Source: Pseudomonadota bacterium (GTDB taxonomy: Bacteria > Pseudomonadota > Alphaproteobacteria > Acetobacterales > Acetobacteraceae). Taken from it: DNA of 40,071 bases. The notes beneath the pieces were generated by a model. It saw nothing but the letters and a program-made list of their open reading frames with translations, did no database searches and had not been told where the DNA came from. The position numbers were made by a program, and so were the translations under genes. The stretch lies in contig JAKAEC010000012.1 in the NCBI GenBank assembly GCA_021818425.1, positions 1 through 40,071 of the forward strand. The letters are read 5' to 3'. Positions 1-8,942 of the stretch are shown in pieces; positions within the stretch are counted from its first letter, which is position 1, and every line of letters starts with the position of its first letter.

Positions 1-1
1 G

Positions 2-169
2 ATGATGACAGGCGATGCAGTTCCAGCGGTGAGGTGTTTTCAACCAAGAAGAATGACCGACCGATCCGCACTTCGGACATTCCGGTCCATGCGGCCAGCG
101 CGACTTCTCAAACCAAGCGCGAGCAGCATCCTCATTTGGAAACATCTCATTGAAGGCGCGGAGTGTCAT
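2..169 (-). CDS. Partial IS1595-family transposase (N-terminal zinc ribbon), runs off the left edge
   Basis: Read on the minus strand from the ATG at 169-167, the frame is open to the window edge (56 codons). It begins MTLRAFNEMFPNEDAARAWF and contains a CPKC pair followed about 18 residues later by CIAC. A short acidic start, the W-P-x-G-P-x-C-P-x-C signature and a second CxxC are the hallmark of the zinc-ribbon domain that opens IS1595-superfamily transposases. The DDE catalytic domain would lie outside the window. The other end of the element is expected just past position 170, where the sequence changes to an oxygenase remnant on the other strand. I could not recognise its terminal inverted repeat. 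Whether the copy is intact cannot be judged from here. Confidence 0.75.
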   Translation of the reverse strand, partial: MTLRAFNEMFPNEDAARAWFEKSRWPHGPECPKCGSVGHSSWLKTPHRWNCIACHH

Positions 170-204
170 CGTCGTATTTTGTTCTACAGTTAGCCATCCA
201 TTTA

Positions 205-490
205 GTCAAATTAATAGGTCCGGTAGTAGATATCGGCGACGTGATGGAACACTGGACCAATGGCGTCTCCCGCTCCACCCTGCATCGCATAATCAACACC
301 TCCAGGAAGGAACGCTACTCCCTGTCGTTCTTCTTTGATCCCGATTTCTACGCCCCCAGTTGAGCGCCTTCCTACCTGTCTGAAATCTGGCGAGATGCCC
401 AAATATCCGCCCGCCACCGTCGGTCAGCATCTGCTGGATATGATCAACGCTTCCATCAAATATCGCCAGGAGAAGCAACAATTTACATAA
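205..490 (+). pseudogene. C-terminal remnant of an isopenicillin-N-synthase-like 2OG-Fe(II) oxygenase, frameshifted
   Basis: The plus-strand frame through 211-360 encodes VVDIGDVMEHWTNG, then STLHRIINTS and ERYSLSFFFDPDF. This is the end of the double-stranded beta-helix of isopenicillin-N-synthase-type oxygenases: the distal iron-binding His (in STLHR) and the Arg-x-Ser that binds 2-oxoglutarate (in ERYSL). The frame stops at the TGA at 361-363. Shifting by one base in the C5 run just before it restores the family ending (VERLPTCLKSGEMPKYPPAT and onward) to the TAA at 488-490, so a one-base indel is present. The N-terminal part, including the HxD iron motif, is missing and replaced by the IS1595-type fragment. 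The left boundary is approximate. The gene is dead as it stands. Confidence 0.75.
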
Positions 491-506
491 CGTTCTCGTA
501 ACGTTA
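488..506. terminator. Small inverted repeat at the end of the oxygenase remnant
   Basis: TAACGTT (488-494) and AACGTTA (500-506) form a perfect 7-bp stem with a 5-nt loop, and the stem includes the TAA stop of the oxygenase remnant. AT-rich sequence follows (about 506-520) but there is no clean T-run on either strand, so termination is only a possibility. The rest of the gap to 602 is AT-rich and shows nothing else I can name. Confidence 0.25.
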
Positions 507-602
507 AAAATATTATATTTCCCGTGCTTCTATCACCAGTTAAAAATTCTGTCACTTCGTATAACAACAAAATGCTATTCACGAATAGTCGAAGGCACAC
601 CC

Positions 603-2579
603 CTACACGGAACGATGTAATATTTTTCTTAGATTTTCCGTATCAGTCGCCGGCAAGTTACAGACATTTCCTCTACACACGTAGGCCGCCCGCGCATCTT
701 TCGGTTTGGCATAAGCCGGGTGCGCCGCATCAATCTCGGCACCGCCGCGCAGCACCAATACCGCCGGATCGGGCACCGCGAGCGCTGCTTGCGCTATGTC
801 CTCCGCCCCACCGGTGACCACCACGCAGGCCGAATTTGCTAAAAGGTCAACCGCGGCAAGAAGAATTGGTGAACCAGTGAGCGCCTGCGCTCGCCCACCA
901 AAAGCCGCTAGCAGTGCCTCGGCCTTGGCACGGTATTCGTCCTGACCGGTGAGGTGGAACAGCACGGCATAATTCTCCGCCATCAACCCAATTCCCGAAG
1001 GCGCGGGCCCATCCTGCACGCTACGCCCGCGCGGTGCGTACACATCCACGGCATCGTCAGCTGACATGTAGAACGCCCCTACGTCATCGCCAAAATGCGC
1101 TTCCGTCGCGGCCAGAATCACCTTCGCCCGTTTTAGATAACTTTCCGTCCCGGTCGCTTGGTATAAGGTCAAGGCGGCGCGGATCATTCCTGCTTGGTCT
1201 TCCAGCAACCCGACGGCGGAAATTTTGCCATGCCTCATCGCATGGGCCACCCGCCCATCCGCTTGGCCCATCGTCTCCACCAACACTCCGAACACCTTTG
1301 CCGCCATCGCGACCCAGCCCGGCTGGTTGAATATACATCCCGCCTTCACAAGTGCGACAATAGTCAACGCATTCCAGTCGGTCAGTATCTTGTCGTCCCG
1401 CCCCGGCCGCACACGTGAGTTACGCTCCGCCAGCAATTTCGCCCGGCAGGAAGCCAACCGCACCTCATCCGGCCCAAAGGGCGCACGACGCTCCAGAATG
1501 ATCTTGCCTTCCCAGTTGCCATGCTCCGGCAAAGGGTAAAAGCGTTCGAAAAAAACCGCGTCAGCGTCTAAAATTTTCAGAATTTCGGCGCGGGACCAGA
1601 CATAAAACTTCCCCTCCTCGCCTTCGGAATCTGCGTCTTCTGAGGCCGCAAAGGCACCCTCAGCACTCATGTCGCGGGTCAGCCATTCCACTGTCTCCAG
1701 CGCCCGGGCCTCGTAAAGCGGCAATGGCTTGTCCGCCTGGGCGAAAGCCAGCATCTCCAGGATCAGCGCGTTGTCGTAGAGCATCTTTTCAAAATGTGGC
1801 ACCAACCAGGCGTCATCAGTAGCGTAACGCGCGTAGCCGCCGCCAAGATGGTCATAAATCCCGCCCTGGCTCATCCGCTCCAGCAACAAATGCAGGGCTT
1901 GCGAACAATTCTTATCGCCACCGCGAAAATATTCATGCCAGAGAAAACGAAATACGGGAATGTTGGGAAATTTCGGTGCACCCGAAAGCCCGCCATACTG
2001 CCAATCCACGCCGCGCAAAAATGCGGCTCGCGCTGCCTCTAGCACTTCTGGCCCTGGCGCATCACCGGGCTTCGCGGCGGCAGCCTTGGCCAAGGCATTT
2101 TTGATCGTTTCCACCGAACGACCAATCCTCGGTTGATCATCTTTCCAGGCTTCAGACAAGGCAACAAGCACCTGCGAAAAACTGGGCCGGCCAAACCGCG
2201 GCGTGGGTGGAAAATAGGTACCTCCCCAGAAGGGTGTGCCATCTGGTGTCAGCACCATTGTCAGTGGCCAACCGCCCTGCTGACCCATCGCATGCAAGGC
2301 GGTCATGTAGGTCTGGTCAATATCCGGGCGTTCCTCGCGGTCTACCTTGATAGAAACGAAACGCTCATTCATCAGCGCGGCCACTTGCTCATTTTCGAAA
2401 CTTTCATGCGCCATCACATGGCACCAATGGCAGGAGGCGTAGCCGATGGAGAGCAGCACAGGCACATTGCGCATCTTGGCCTCAGCAAAAGCTTCCTCGC
2501 CCCACATATGCCAATGCACGGGGTTGTCCCGATGCTGGAGAAGATAGGGGGAGGACGAATCCTTCAAGCGGTTTTGCAT
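603..2579 (-). CDS. DUF255 thioredoxin-like protein with six-hairpin glycosidase-type C-terminal domain (YyaL/SSP411 family)
   Basis: A 658-residue protein if started at the ATG at 2579-2577, which has an AAGGAG-type ribosome site a few bases upstream (rc of about 2585-2592) and gives the family-typical beginning [16 protein letters not shown]. An upstream extension is open to 2723 but would overlap the divergent ferredoxin gene and is not family-like. The N-terminal third is the DUF255 thioredoxin fold with the active-site motif C50-H-W-C53, followed by the conserved [15 protein letters not shown] and [11 protein letters not shown]. The remainder resembles the alpha/alpha barrel of N-acylglucosamine-2-epimerase-like proteins ([23 protein letters not shown]). 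The biochemical role of the family is not firmly established. It probably acts in the cytoplasm, since no signal peptide is seen. It is divergent from the ferredoxin with a 56-bp gap. Confidence 0.9.
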   Translation of the reverse strand: MQNRLKDSSSPYLLQHRDNPVHWHMWGEEAFAEAKMRNVPVLLSIGYASCHWCHVMAHESFENEQVAALMNERFVSIKVDREERPDIDQTYMTALHAMGQQGGWPLTMVLTPDGTPFWGGTYFPPTPRFGRPSFSQVLVALSEAWKDDQPRIGRSVETIKNALAKAAAAKPGDAPGPEVLEAARAAFLRGVDWQYGGLSGAPKFPNIPVFRFLWHEYFRGGDKNCSQALHLLLERMSQGGIYDHLGGGYARYATDDAWLVPHFEKMLYDNALILEMLAFAQADKPLPLYEARALETVEWLTRDMSAEGAFAASEDADSEGEEGKFYVWSRAEILKILDADAVFFERFYPLPEHGNWEGKIILERRAPFGPDEVRLASCRAKLLAERNSRVRPGRDDKILTDWNALTIVALVKAGCIFNQPGWVAMAAKVFGVLVETMGQADGRVAHAMRHGKISAVGLLEDQAGMIRAALTLYQATGTESYLKRAKVILAATEAHFGDDVGAFYMSADDAVDVYAPRGRSVQDGPAPSGIGLMAENYAVLFHLTGQDEYRAKAEALLAAFGGRAQALTGSPILLAAVDLLANSACVVVTGGAEDIAQAALAVPDPAVLVLRGGAEIDAAHPAYAKPKDARAAYVCRGNVCNLPATDTENLRKILHRSV

Positions 2580-2635
2580 TTTGCCGGCTCCTTCATCCCC
2601 CGCTACATAGGGGCAAACTATTAGGAGTAACAGCT

Positions 2636-2971
2636 TTGGGCGAACGCTTGGCCGATGATCCAGCGCCTTATTACGAAACGCATATTTTTGTCTGCGGCAA
2701 CCGCAGGCCAGAAGGCCACCCACGCGGTGATTGTGCCAGCAAGGGTTCAGAAAAAGTCCGCGACTATATGAAGGCGCGCATAAAAGAGCTTGGCCTCATG
2801 AACATCCGTGTCAACCAATCCGGCTGTCTAGACCGCTGCGAACTTGGCCCCTGCGCAGTTTTCTACCCCGAAGGAGTCTGGTACCGGTTGGACAGTTTCG
2901 CCGCTGCGGATGAGGTAATTGAAAAACACCTACAACAGCACGGCCGCGCCAGGAATCTAATGATACCATGA
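2636..2971 (+). CDS. Thioredoxin-like [2Fe-2S] ferredoxin
   Basis: A 111-residue protein begun at a TTG at 2636-2638, chosen because AGGAG at 2623-2627 sits 8 nt upstream and no early in-frame ATG exists. Cysteines C20, C33, C64 and C68 (C-x12-C and C-x3-C) match the cluster ligands of the Shethna/thioredoxin-fold [2Fe-2S] ferredoxins, with the typical [10 protein letters not shown] opening and [11 protein letters not shown] centre. C73 is an extra cysteine. The family carries single electrons or acts in cluster transfer, and the specific partner cannot be inferred. It shares a 56-bp divergent promoter region with the DUF255 gene and ends just before a strong hairpin. Confidence 0.88.
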   Translation: MGERLADDPAPYYETHIFVCGNRRPEGHPRGDCASKGSEKVRDYMKARIKELGLMNIRVNQSGCLDRCELGPCAVFYPEGVWYRLDSFAAADEVIEKHLQQHGRARNLMIP

Positions 2972-2979
2972 ACAAAAGG

Positions 2980-3003
2980 AGGGCGGTCCCGAAGGACCGC
3001 CCT
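2980..3003. terminator. Bidirectional intrinsic terminator between convergent ferredoxin and permease genes
   Basis: AGGGCGGTCC (2980-2989) and GGACCGCCCT (2994-3003) form a perfect 10-bp GC-rich stem closed by a CGAA tetraloop. It lies between the stop of the plus-strand ferredoxin (2971) and the stop of the minus-strand permease (3009), exactly where a shared terminator is expected. A-rich sequence at 2971-2978 supplies a partial U-tract for the minus strand; the plus side has no clear T-run. Confidence 0.75.
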
Positions 3004-3008
3004 AGCCG

Positions 3009-4427
3009 CTAATATTCCTCGTCAGCGACGTATGAGCCGATGCGATGCACCAAATCCGGATCGGCTTTGGCCAGCAGCCCACCGTAGATCACCGAGAGCA
3101 CCAGCAGGCCCAACGCCAGCTTCGGATACAGGTCAAACGGGTAAGGCTGACCAGGCTGCACCAAGCCCCAAAGTGGAAATGCCATTGCTACCGTACCCAC
3201 CACGGGCACAATCAAATGGGTGAGGATGTTGAAGTCCTCACGATGATAGCGCAGCATATAAACTGGCAGCGCCAAATTAGTAAGCAGATAGGTCAGGATC
3301 ACCGGAATGGTGCCGAGCGTGCCCGTATCGCCAAACAAGGTCACAGGGTCGATATTTTCGGCCGTACCGAACACCAGCACGATCAGAAGCGCCACGACAA
3401 TATAGCTCCACATCGCGGTATGCGGCGTACGATGCTGCGGATGGATCTTGCCGAAGAACCGCGGGAGTAACCCCTCTCGGGCAGAGGAGAAAAGGATGCG
3501 CGCCTGCGCATTGGTCAAGCCAATCAGCGACGAAAAAATACTGGTCACACCCGCCAGATAGGCAATGATCAGTAGCCCGGCGGCAGAAGCCTTGAACGCG
3601 TCGACAAAGGGCAGTGACGACGCCGAGAGCGCCTTGAGGTCACCATGGAAAGCGGTTTCAGTCGCGAAGGCCAGGAACATGTAGAGTATGCCAATGGAGA
3701 GCGTGCCGGTGATCAGCGCGCGCGGAACATTGCGGCGGGGATTGGTGGTTTCCTCAGCCAGCATTGCGGAGTTTTCCCAGCCGATGAACAAATAGATAGC
3801 AAGCGGAAAGCCAAGTCCTATACCCTTCCAGCCGCCAGTGACGGAGGACAGCATGAAGGGGGCGGCCGAGATGGAATGCCGATTCACTACCAGCATGATC
3901 ACCGCCCCGACCATCAGCAAAATCAACTCGAAATAGAAAAAGATCGCCGCCCAGGTCGTGGAGAGCGAAATACCGCGGGAGACCAGCATACCGACAATGG
4001 CGGTGGCGAGAATGCTGAGCACTTGCCAGGGAATGCTAACGCCAAGGAACACATGCAGCGTTTGTGCCGCCCAGCCGCCGGAGATAACGACCACGGAGGC
4101 GGCGGCGATGCAATACCCCACCACCACGAAGATGGAGGCCGCCGCACCTGCCCATGGCCCGAATGACATGCCAATGAAGGTCACGAAGGATCCCGCGCTG
4201 GGGCGATATTTTGAAAACTGCGCCAGCGTATTGGTGAGGAAAAGGATCACCACCATTGCAACCAGAATGGTCAATGGCGCACCGAATCCAGCGCCAGAGA
4301 CGATAAGACCGAAACCGAAGAAAAAGCTCATGGCCGGTGCGATGTTGGCAAGGGTAGAGGCAATAATCTGCGAAAGGCCCAGACTGCCGCGCTGCAGCCG
4401 TTCGCCCGAACGGGGGATTGTGCTCAC
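3009..4427 (-). CDS. APC-superfamily amino acid permease
   Basis: A 472-residue polytopic membrane protein with about 12 to 13 hydrophobic segments. The N-terminal block LQRGSLGLSQIIASTLANIA followed by the first helix (PAMSFFFGFGLIVSGAG) is characteristic of the amino acid-polyamine-organocation superfamily, as is the later GWENSAMLAEETTNPRRNVP. I chose the GTG at 4427-4425 because AAGGA lies 8 nt upstream. The frame is also open to a TTG at 4514 that overlaps the putA stop (TTGA), adding 29 unremarkable residues. Its position directly after putA suggests uptake of proline or a related amino acid, but the substrate is not readable from sequence. It is probably cotranscribed with putA and ends at the hairpin at 2980-3003. 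Confidence 0.88.
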   Translation of the reverse strand: MSTIPRSGERLQRGSLGLSQIIASTLANIAPAMSFFFGFGLIVSGAGFGAPLTILVAMVVILFLTNTLAQFSKYRPSAGSFVTFIGMSFGPWAGAAASIFVVVGYCIAAASVVVISGGWAAQTLHVFLGVSIPWQVLSILATAIVGMLVSRGISLSTTWAAIFFYFELILLMVGAVIMLVVNRHSISAAPFMLSSVTGGWKGIGLGFPLAIYLFIGWENSAMLAEETTNPRRNVPRALITGTLSIGILYMFLAFATETAFHGDLKALSASSLPFVDAFKASAAGLLIIAYLAGVTSIFSSLIGLTNAQARILFSSAREGLLPRFFGKIHPQHRTPHTAMWSYIVVALLIVLVFGTAENIDPVTLFGDTGTLGTIPVILTYLLTNLALPVYMLRYHREDFNILTHLIVPVVGTVAMAFPLWGLVQPGQPYPFDLYPKLALGLLVLSVIYGGLLAKADPDLVHRIGSYVADEEY

Positions 4428-4510
4428 TGTTGTTTTCCTTGACGTTTCTGGTTCCTGCCTTTTGAGCAGGTGGGAAGCCTCCGCCCTTTGTGGACGTTCG
4501 TCAATATGTC

Positions 4511-7500
4511 TCAAATTTTCGCCATCAGGCTGGCATTGCCACCGACGGCGGCAATGTTCGTGGACAGGCTGCGCTCGACCACTAGCCCGCTGGGATTATA
4601 CTGCGCTCCTGCCGCAACAGCCTTGGGGGTCAAAGCGTATAGTGGCACGATCGGCCCCCGCCGCGCCGCCAAGTTTTTAGAATAGGATATGATATCTGTC
4701 GTATCAGCTTCTAGGAGGACGGCCCTAAAATCGACTTCGGGATCCATCGTCATAGTGCAGCCCGAAGCGTTTAATGCGACTTCCTGTGCCCTGCGCCCGG
4801 CCGGGGTTTGCGCTTTGCAAAAAATCAGCCCGCGCGGATATACCGTATATTCATTCCGCTCCCCCAAAGGCGTTTGCTTGAGATCCTGCGACACTGGCCT
4901 AAAAGCCGGGCCTTTCGCCAATAGACGGTGCAAATATAGCGGTCCGCCAGCCTTTGGCCCGGTGCCGGAGAGTCCATCTCCGCCGAATGGCTGCACCCCT
5001 ACCACTGCACCGATAATGTTGCGGTTGACATATATATTGCCCGCACGGATGGCCTCTGCCAAATTTCGCAGCCGGGCGTCCACCCGCCCATGTGCACCGA
5101 AGGTAAGGCCATAGCCAAGCGCGTTGATGCGCCCAGGCAAACTAGCAAGCGTCGCGCGTGGAAAGCGCAGTACATGCAGAACAGGTCCGAAAATCTCCTG
5201 TGTCAGCAAGGAAAGATTAGGTGCCTCGATGATCGTGGGCGGTACATAACCCGCATCGTCCGGCGCATCCCCTTGGAAAATTTGACAGTTAAGCTGACGC
5301 ATAAGTTCGATGTGGCGGCGGACGCTTGTGGCGGCGTCATGGCTGATGAGCGGTCCGAGGTCAGTTGAGAGTCGGTCTGGAGGACCAACTCTGAGCTCCA
5401 GCATCGCAGCGCGGAGTCGAGACAGGAAATCCCCTGCGATCTCTTGCTGTACACAGAGAAGTCGCAATGCCGAGCAGCGTTGCCCGGCAGAGTTGAAGGC
5501 CGAATAGAGGATGTCCGAAATAGCCTGCTCGGGCAATGCAGTGGAGTCGACGATCATCGCGTTCATTCCGCCCGTTTCAGCGATCAGAGGCACTGGCCGG
5601 TCATCCGGGTTCAGCCGCTGCGCCAGCGTGACATTGATCGCGCGCGCCGCCGCCAACGAACCGGTAAAGACAACGCCGCGGCAGCTCGGTGATGCCACCA
5701 TCTTTGCCCCTAGCGCGCCATCGCCGTGCAAAACATGCAATGCCGCACGGGGCAAACCGGCATCATGCGCTAATTGCGCAGCGAGAGCGGCAATTTCTGG
5801 CGTCTCCTCAGCGGGCTTCGCGATGACCGCATTGCCAGCCGCGAAGGCCCCCGCTATCTGGCCGATAAAAATGGATAACGAAAAATTCCATGGGCTTATG
5901 CAAACAACAGTTCCAAGTGGCAGATGCGTTTCCATCAACCATGCCTCAATTTGTGCCGCATAATAGCGGCAGAAATCCACCGCCTCACGCAACTCGCCCA
6001 GCGCATCCGGAATCGTGCGACGCGCCTCGCGGACCAAAAGCGAGACCAGAGGGACCCGGTGACGCTCAAAGTGATCGGCAATATGAAAAAGGATTTGCGC
6101 TCGTTGGTGCGGCGGCGGTGGCGTGAAGCCTTGCGCCTCACTAAAGGCCGTTTCCACGTCCGACTCCGTCGCCAGGCGTACGACGGGGGAAGCAAACCCA
6201 GTTGCAAGTTCGCCAGCGAGCCCGGCGAGGACGGATTCATCCGCAAGGTCCAACCCCTCTGAATTCTGCCGCACCGCACCAAACAAAGCCGGTGGACGAA
6301 CAATGGCTTCATGCGGCGCGCCTTGCGGAGTGAGCGCCTGGCTCTGCGCCACCGGGTTTTCCCACAACGTCTCTGGGGTGATAGTGTGATCGTGAAGCCT
6401 GTGAATGAAGGACGAGTTGGCACCGTTTTCTAAGAGCCTGCGTACCAGATAAGCCAGTAGCGTTTTATGCGGGCCCACCGGCGCGTAGATGCGGCAAGGG
6501 CGCGCGTGGGGAAGGTTGTGCACGGCGCCGTAAATCTCCTCGCCCATTCCGTGCAGGCATTGAAATTCATAATCCGCGTTGCCGGCCATAGCCAGTATGG
6601 CGCCAATGGAATTGGCGTTATGGGTAGCGAATTGCGGGTAGAGCGAGGCCAGCGCTAGCATCTGACGTGCACAGGCGAGATAGGCGATGTCAGTATGGAT
6701 CTTTCTGGTATAGACCGGAAAGTCCAAAAATCCACCAAGCTGTGCTTGCTTGATCTCCTGGTCCCAATAGGCGCCTTTAACCAGCCGCAACATCAAACGA
6801 CGACCGGTACGGCGAGCGAGATCAGCGCAGAAGTCGATGACCGCTGGCGCGCGCTTTCCATAAGCCTGGACGACATAGCCGATGCCATTCCATCCTGAAA
6901 ATCCTTGATCTTGACAGAGAGTTTCAAGAAGGTCGAGCGACAGATCCAGCCTCTCAGACTCCTCAGCGTCGATGGAGATGCTGATACTACGCTCCCGGGC
7001 AAGCTTTGCCAGAGCGACGAGGCGCGGCGCCAATTCGGCCAGCACGCGAGAGCGTTGGGCTCGTGTATAGCGCGGGTGCAGTGCGGAGAGTTTAATGGAG
7101 ATTCCATTTGCTTTTCTGATGTCGGCGTCACCTTTGAGACTGAGAATAGCGGTGCGGTACGATTGAAAAAATCCTTCGGCGTCGTCTGCCGTCATCGCGG
7201 CTTCGCCCAGCATGTCGAAAGAGAATAGGAAACCGCGCGTAGCTAGGGGGGCGGCGCGGGCAAGCGCTTCAGTCATGGTTTCGCCCAGCACAAAGGCGTG
7301 GCCAATGCGGCGCACGACGCCAAGGGCGGCAAGGCGGACAAGCGGCGCGAACAGTTTCCACGTCGGACCGCTGGCAAGCCATGCGGCTAGCGCCAAGGCG
7401 CGGCCGAACGGCAGGCCAGAATGTGACCAGCCACGACCTACTAACTTATCACGCAGTAAATCGTTGCGGGTAGCGACATCCGGCGTACGCAACAGCGCTT

Positions 7501-7783
7501 CGGCCAAGCCCATCAGCGCTAACCCCTCCGCACTATCAAGTGGGTAGGCGCGTAGCAGCCTGGCAAGCTCGGAATCCGGTGTAGCGCGCACGGCGCGGAT
7601 GAGCCTGATCGCGGTTGCTTGAGCCACTTCTTCCTCGGACAGGGTCAGGCTGGCGGCTTGGTACAAAGCGGCGATGGCTTCTGGCTCGGTACGCCTGCAC
7701 GCGGCAGTGATTGCCTGGCGCAAAGGCGATTGCAGAACAGTTTCCGCGGCAAAGGCGGTGAACGGCACATCGTCTTGCTGCAT
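4511..7783 (-). CDS. putA: Bifunctional proline dehydrogenase / L-glutamate-gamma-semialdehyde dehydrogenase PutA
   Basis: A 1090-residue protein started at the ATG at 7783-7781; a TTG at 7789 is the alternative. It oxidises proline to P5C (FAD-dependent proline dehydrogenase) and then to glutamate (NAD-dependent). The proline dehydrogenase barrel shows LRLVKGAYWDQEIK. The aldehyde dehydrogenase half shows the catalytic region ETGGMNAMIV and the nucleophile Cys near residue 770 in GQRCSAL, then EIFGPVLHVLRF and the late GVQPFGGDGLSGTGPKAGG. The last 110 or so residues, ending NIAAVGGNASLMAKI, match the tail of longer PutAs. There is no N-terminal ribbon-helix-helix, so it is not the self-regulating E. 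coli type. It follows flhB by only 43 bp on the same strand, and a dedicated promoter is not obvious there. Confidence 0.95.
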   Translation of the reverse strand: MQQDDVPFTAFAAETVLQSPLRQAITAACRRTEPEAIAALYQAASLTLSEEEVAQATAIRLIRAVRATPDSELARLLRAYPLDSAEGLALMGLAEALLRTPDVATRNDLLRDKLVGRGWSHSGLPFGRALALAAWLASGPTWKLFAPLVRLAALGVVRRIGHAFVLGETMTEALARAAPLATRGFLFSFDMLGEAAMTADDAEGFFQSYRTAILSLKGDADIRKANGISIKLSALHPRYTRAQRSRVLAELAPRLVALAKLARERSISISIDAEESERLDLSLDLLETLCQDQGFSGWNGIGYVVQAYGKRAPAVIDFCADLARRTGRRLMLRLVKGAYWDQEIKQAQLGGFLDFPVYTRKIHTDIAYLACARQMLALASLYPQFATHNANSIGAILAMAGNADYEFQCLHGMGEEIYGAVHNLPHARPCRIYAPVGPHKTLLAYLVRRLLENGANSSFIHRLHDHTITPETLWENPVAQSQALTPQGAPHEAIVRPPALFGAVRQNSEGLDLADESVLAGLAGELATGFASPVVRLATESDVETAFSEAQGFTPPPPHQRAQILFHIADHFERHRVPLVSLLVREARRTIPDALGELREAVDFCRYYAAQIEAWLMETHLPLGTVVCISPWNFSLSIFIGQIAGAFAAGNAVIAKPAEETPEIAALAAQLAHDAGLPRAALHVLHGDGALGAKMVASPSCRGVVFTGSLAAARAINVTLAQRLNPDDRPVPLIAETGGMNAMIVDSTALPEQAISDILYSAFNSAGQRCSALRLLCVQQEIAGDFLSRLRAAMLELRVGPPDRLSTDLGPLISHDAATSVRRHIELMRQLNCQIFQGDAPDDAGYVPPTIIEAPNLSLLTQEIFGPVLHVLRFPRATLASLPGRINALGYGLTFGAHGRVDARLRNLAEAIRAGNIYVNRNIIGAVVGVQPFGGDGLSGTGPKAGGPLYLHRLLAKGPAFRPVSQDLKQTPLGERNEYTVYPRGLIFCKAQTPAGRRAQEVALNASGCTMTMDPEVDFRAVLLEADTTDIISYSKNLAARRGPIVPLYALTPKAVAAGAQYNPSGLVVERSLSTNIAAVGGNASLMAKI

Positions 7784-7826
7784 GCCCAAAATCTAAGGGC
7801 TTAACCCAGCAAATTCCAGTCAAACA

Positions 7827-8942
7827 TTATCTTACCCAGCGGGAGATCTCGATCTCACCTTCCTGCGGCTTGGGTGGAAGCGGCTTCATACCGCCCTGCG
7901 CCCGCCACCGTTGCAACCGCCAGACATAGGCCAGGACCTCGGCGCAGGCGCGGTAAAGTGCGGTCGGCACATGATCGTCCGGCTCCACATAGCGGTAGAT
8001 AGCGCGAGCGAGAGGTGGAGATTGCACCACCGGAATGCCGTGGGCCCTCGCTCGAGTAATGATCTCCTCTGCCAACAGCCCGACACCTTTGGCCAGAAGC
8101 AAAGGAGCTCTGTCTCCGCCACGGCGGTAACGTATGGCGCAAGCATAATGGGTAGGGTTCGTGACAACAACAGAGGCTTCGGGGATGCGCTGCATCTGCC
8201 GGGCACGAGCAAGTTTGCGGGCCATAGCACGCTGGCGGGATTTGACATGCGGATTACCGGCAGCGTCCTTCATTTCCTCGCGGATTTCTTCATCCGACAT
8301 ACGAAGCTTCTGCCGATGCATCCAGAATTGCAGTGCAAAATCACCCGCCGCCAGTAGCACCAGCACAACGCAGATAATGCCCAACGTTTGCAACGCGATG
8401 CCCAGCATGGCGCCCGGCACAGGAAACGGCAGCAGCGCCAGCGCGGCGAAACGCCCCCGGCTGAGGAGGATGACAATGGCGCCAGCGCCGCCAATGGCCA
8501 GGAATTTCAGAATAGATTTGCCATGTTCAGAAAAACCATGGCCGGAGAAGATCTGCCCCAACCCCGCTTGAGGCATAAGCTTAGAGAAATCTGGCATCAG
8601 CAGATTAGTGGCAAAGACCCAACCACCGGAAGCAATGCTACCCGCAAGGGCGATGGCGGCGAGCAAAGCCAGGAGCGGAAATAACGCAACCGCGGCCGAA
8701 GTCGCCCAGTCAGATGCAGCAGAAAGAGGTGCGGTACCGGCTTGGTCCAAGGCAGCGGCAAAGAGGTCGAGTAGCCTCGCGCCCAACCCAGCTGCGGCCG
8801 TCAACCCCAAAAGCGTGAAGATGGCGATGGCGGCAGCCTTCGGTAGTTCCTGCGAACGCCCAACATCGCCGCGTTCGGCCGCCTGGCGCAGCCGGCGCTC
8901 GGTGGGCGCATGTTTCTTTTCACCGGCACCTTCTTCAGCCAT
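7827..8942 (-). CDS. flhB: Flagellar export switch protein FlhB
   Basis: 371 residues. FlhB sits at the export gate, and its cytoplasmic domain, after autocleavage, switches the substrate from rod/hook to filament proteins. The N-terminus shows the usual KKHAPTERRLRQAAERGDV, then four hydrophobic helices (about residues 35-210). The cytoplasmic domain begins at KLRMSDEEIREEMKDAAGNP and carries the autocleavage motif N262-P-T-H. It is the last gene of the minus-strand flagellar operon. The ATG overlaps the fliR stop by 8 nt (ATGGCTGA), indicating translational coupling. putA follows 43 bp downstream with no convincing terminator in between. Confidence 0.96.
   Translation of the reverse strand: MAEEGAGEKKHAPTERRLRQAAERGDVGRSQELPKAAAIAIFTLLGLTAAAGLGARLLDLFAAALDQAGTAPLSAASDWATSAAVALFPLLALLAAIALAGSIASGGWVFATNLLMPDFSKLMPQAGLGQIFSGHGFSEHGKSILKFLAIGGAGAIVILLSRGRFAALALLPFPVPGAMLGIALQTLGIICVVLVLLAAGDFALQFWMHRQKLRMSDEEIREEMKDAAGNPHVKSRQRAMARKLARARQMQRIPEASVVVTNPTHYACAIRYRRGGDRAPLLLAKGVGLLAEEIITRARAHGIPVVQSPPLARAIYRYVEPDDHVPTALYRACAEVLAYVWRLQRWRAQGGMKPLPPKPQEGEIEISRWVR

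Noticed and set aside
2580-2723. N-terminal extension of the DUF255 gene
   Set aside because: It would overlap the divergent ferredoxin start. The ATG at 2579 has a good RBS and gives the family-typical N-terminus.
5935-6423. 162-residue minus-strand frame in the putA region
   Set aside because: It is an alternative frame within putA, Arg-rich with no domain likeness; putA covers the region convincingly.
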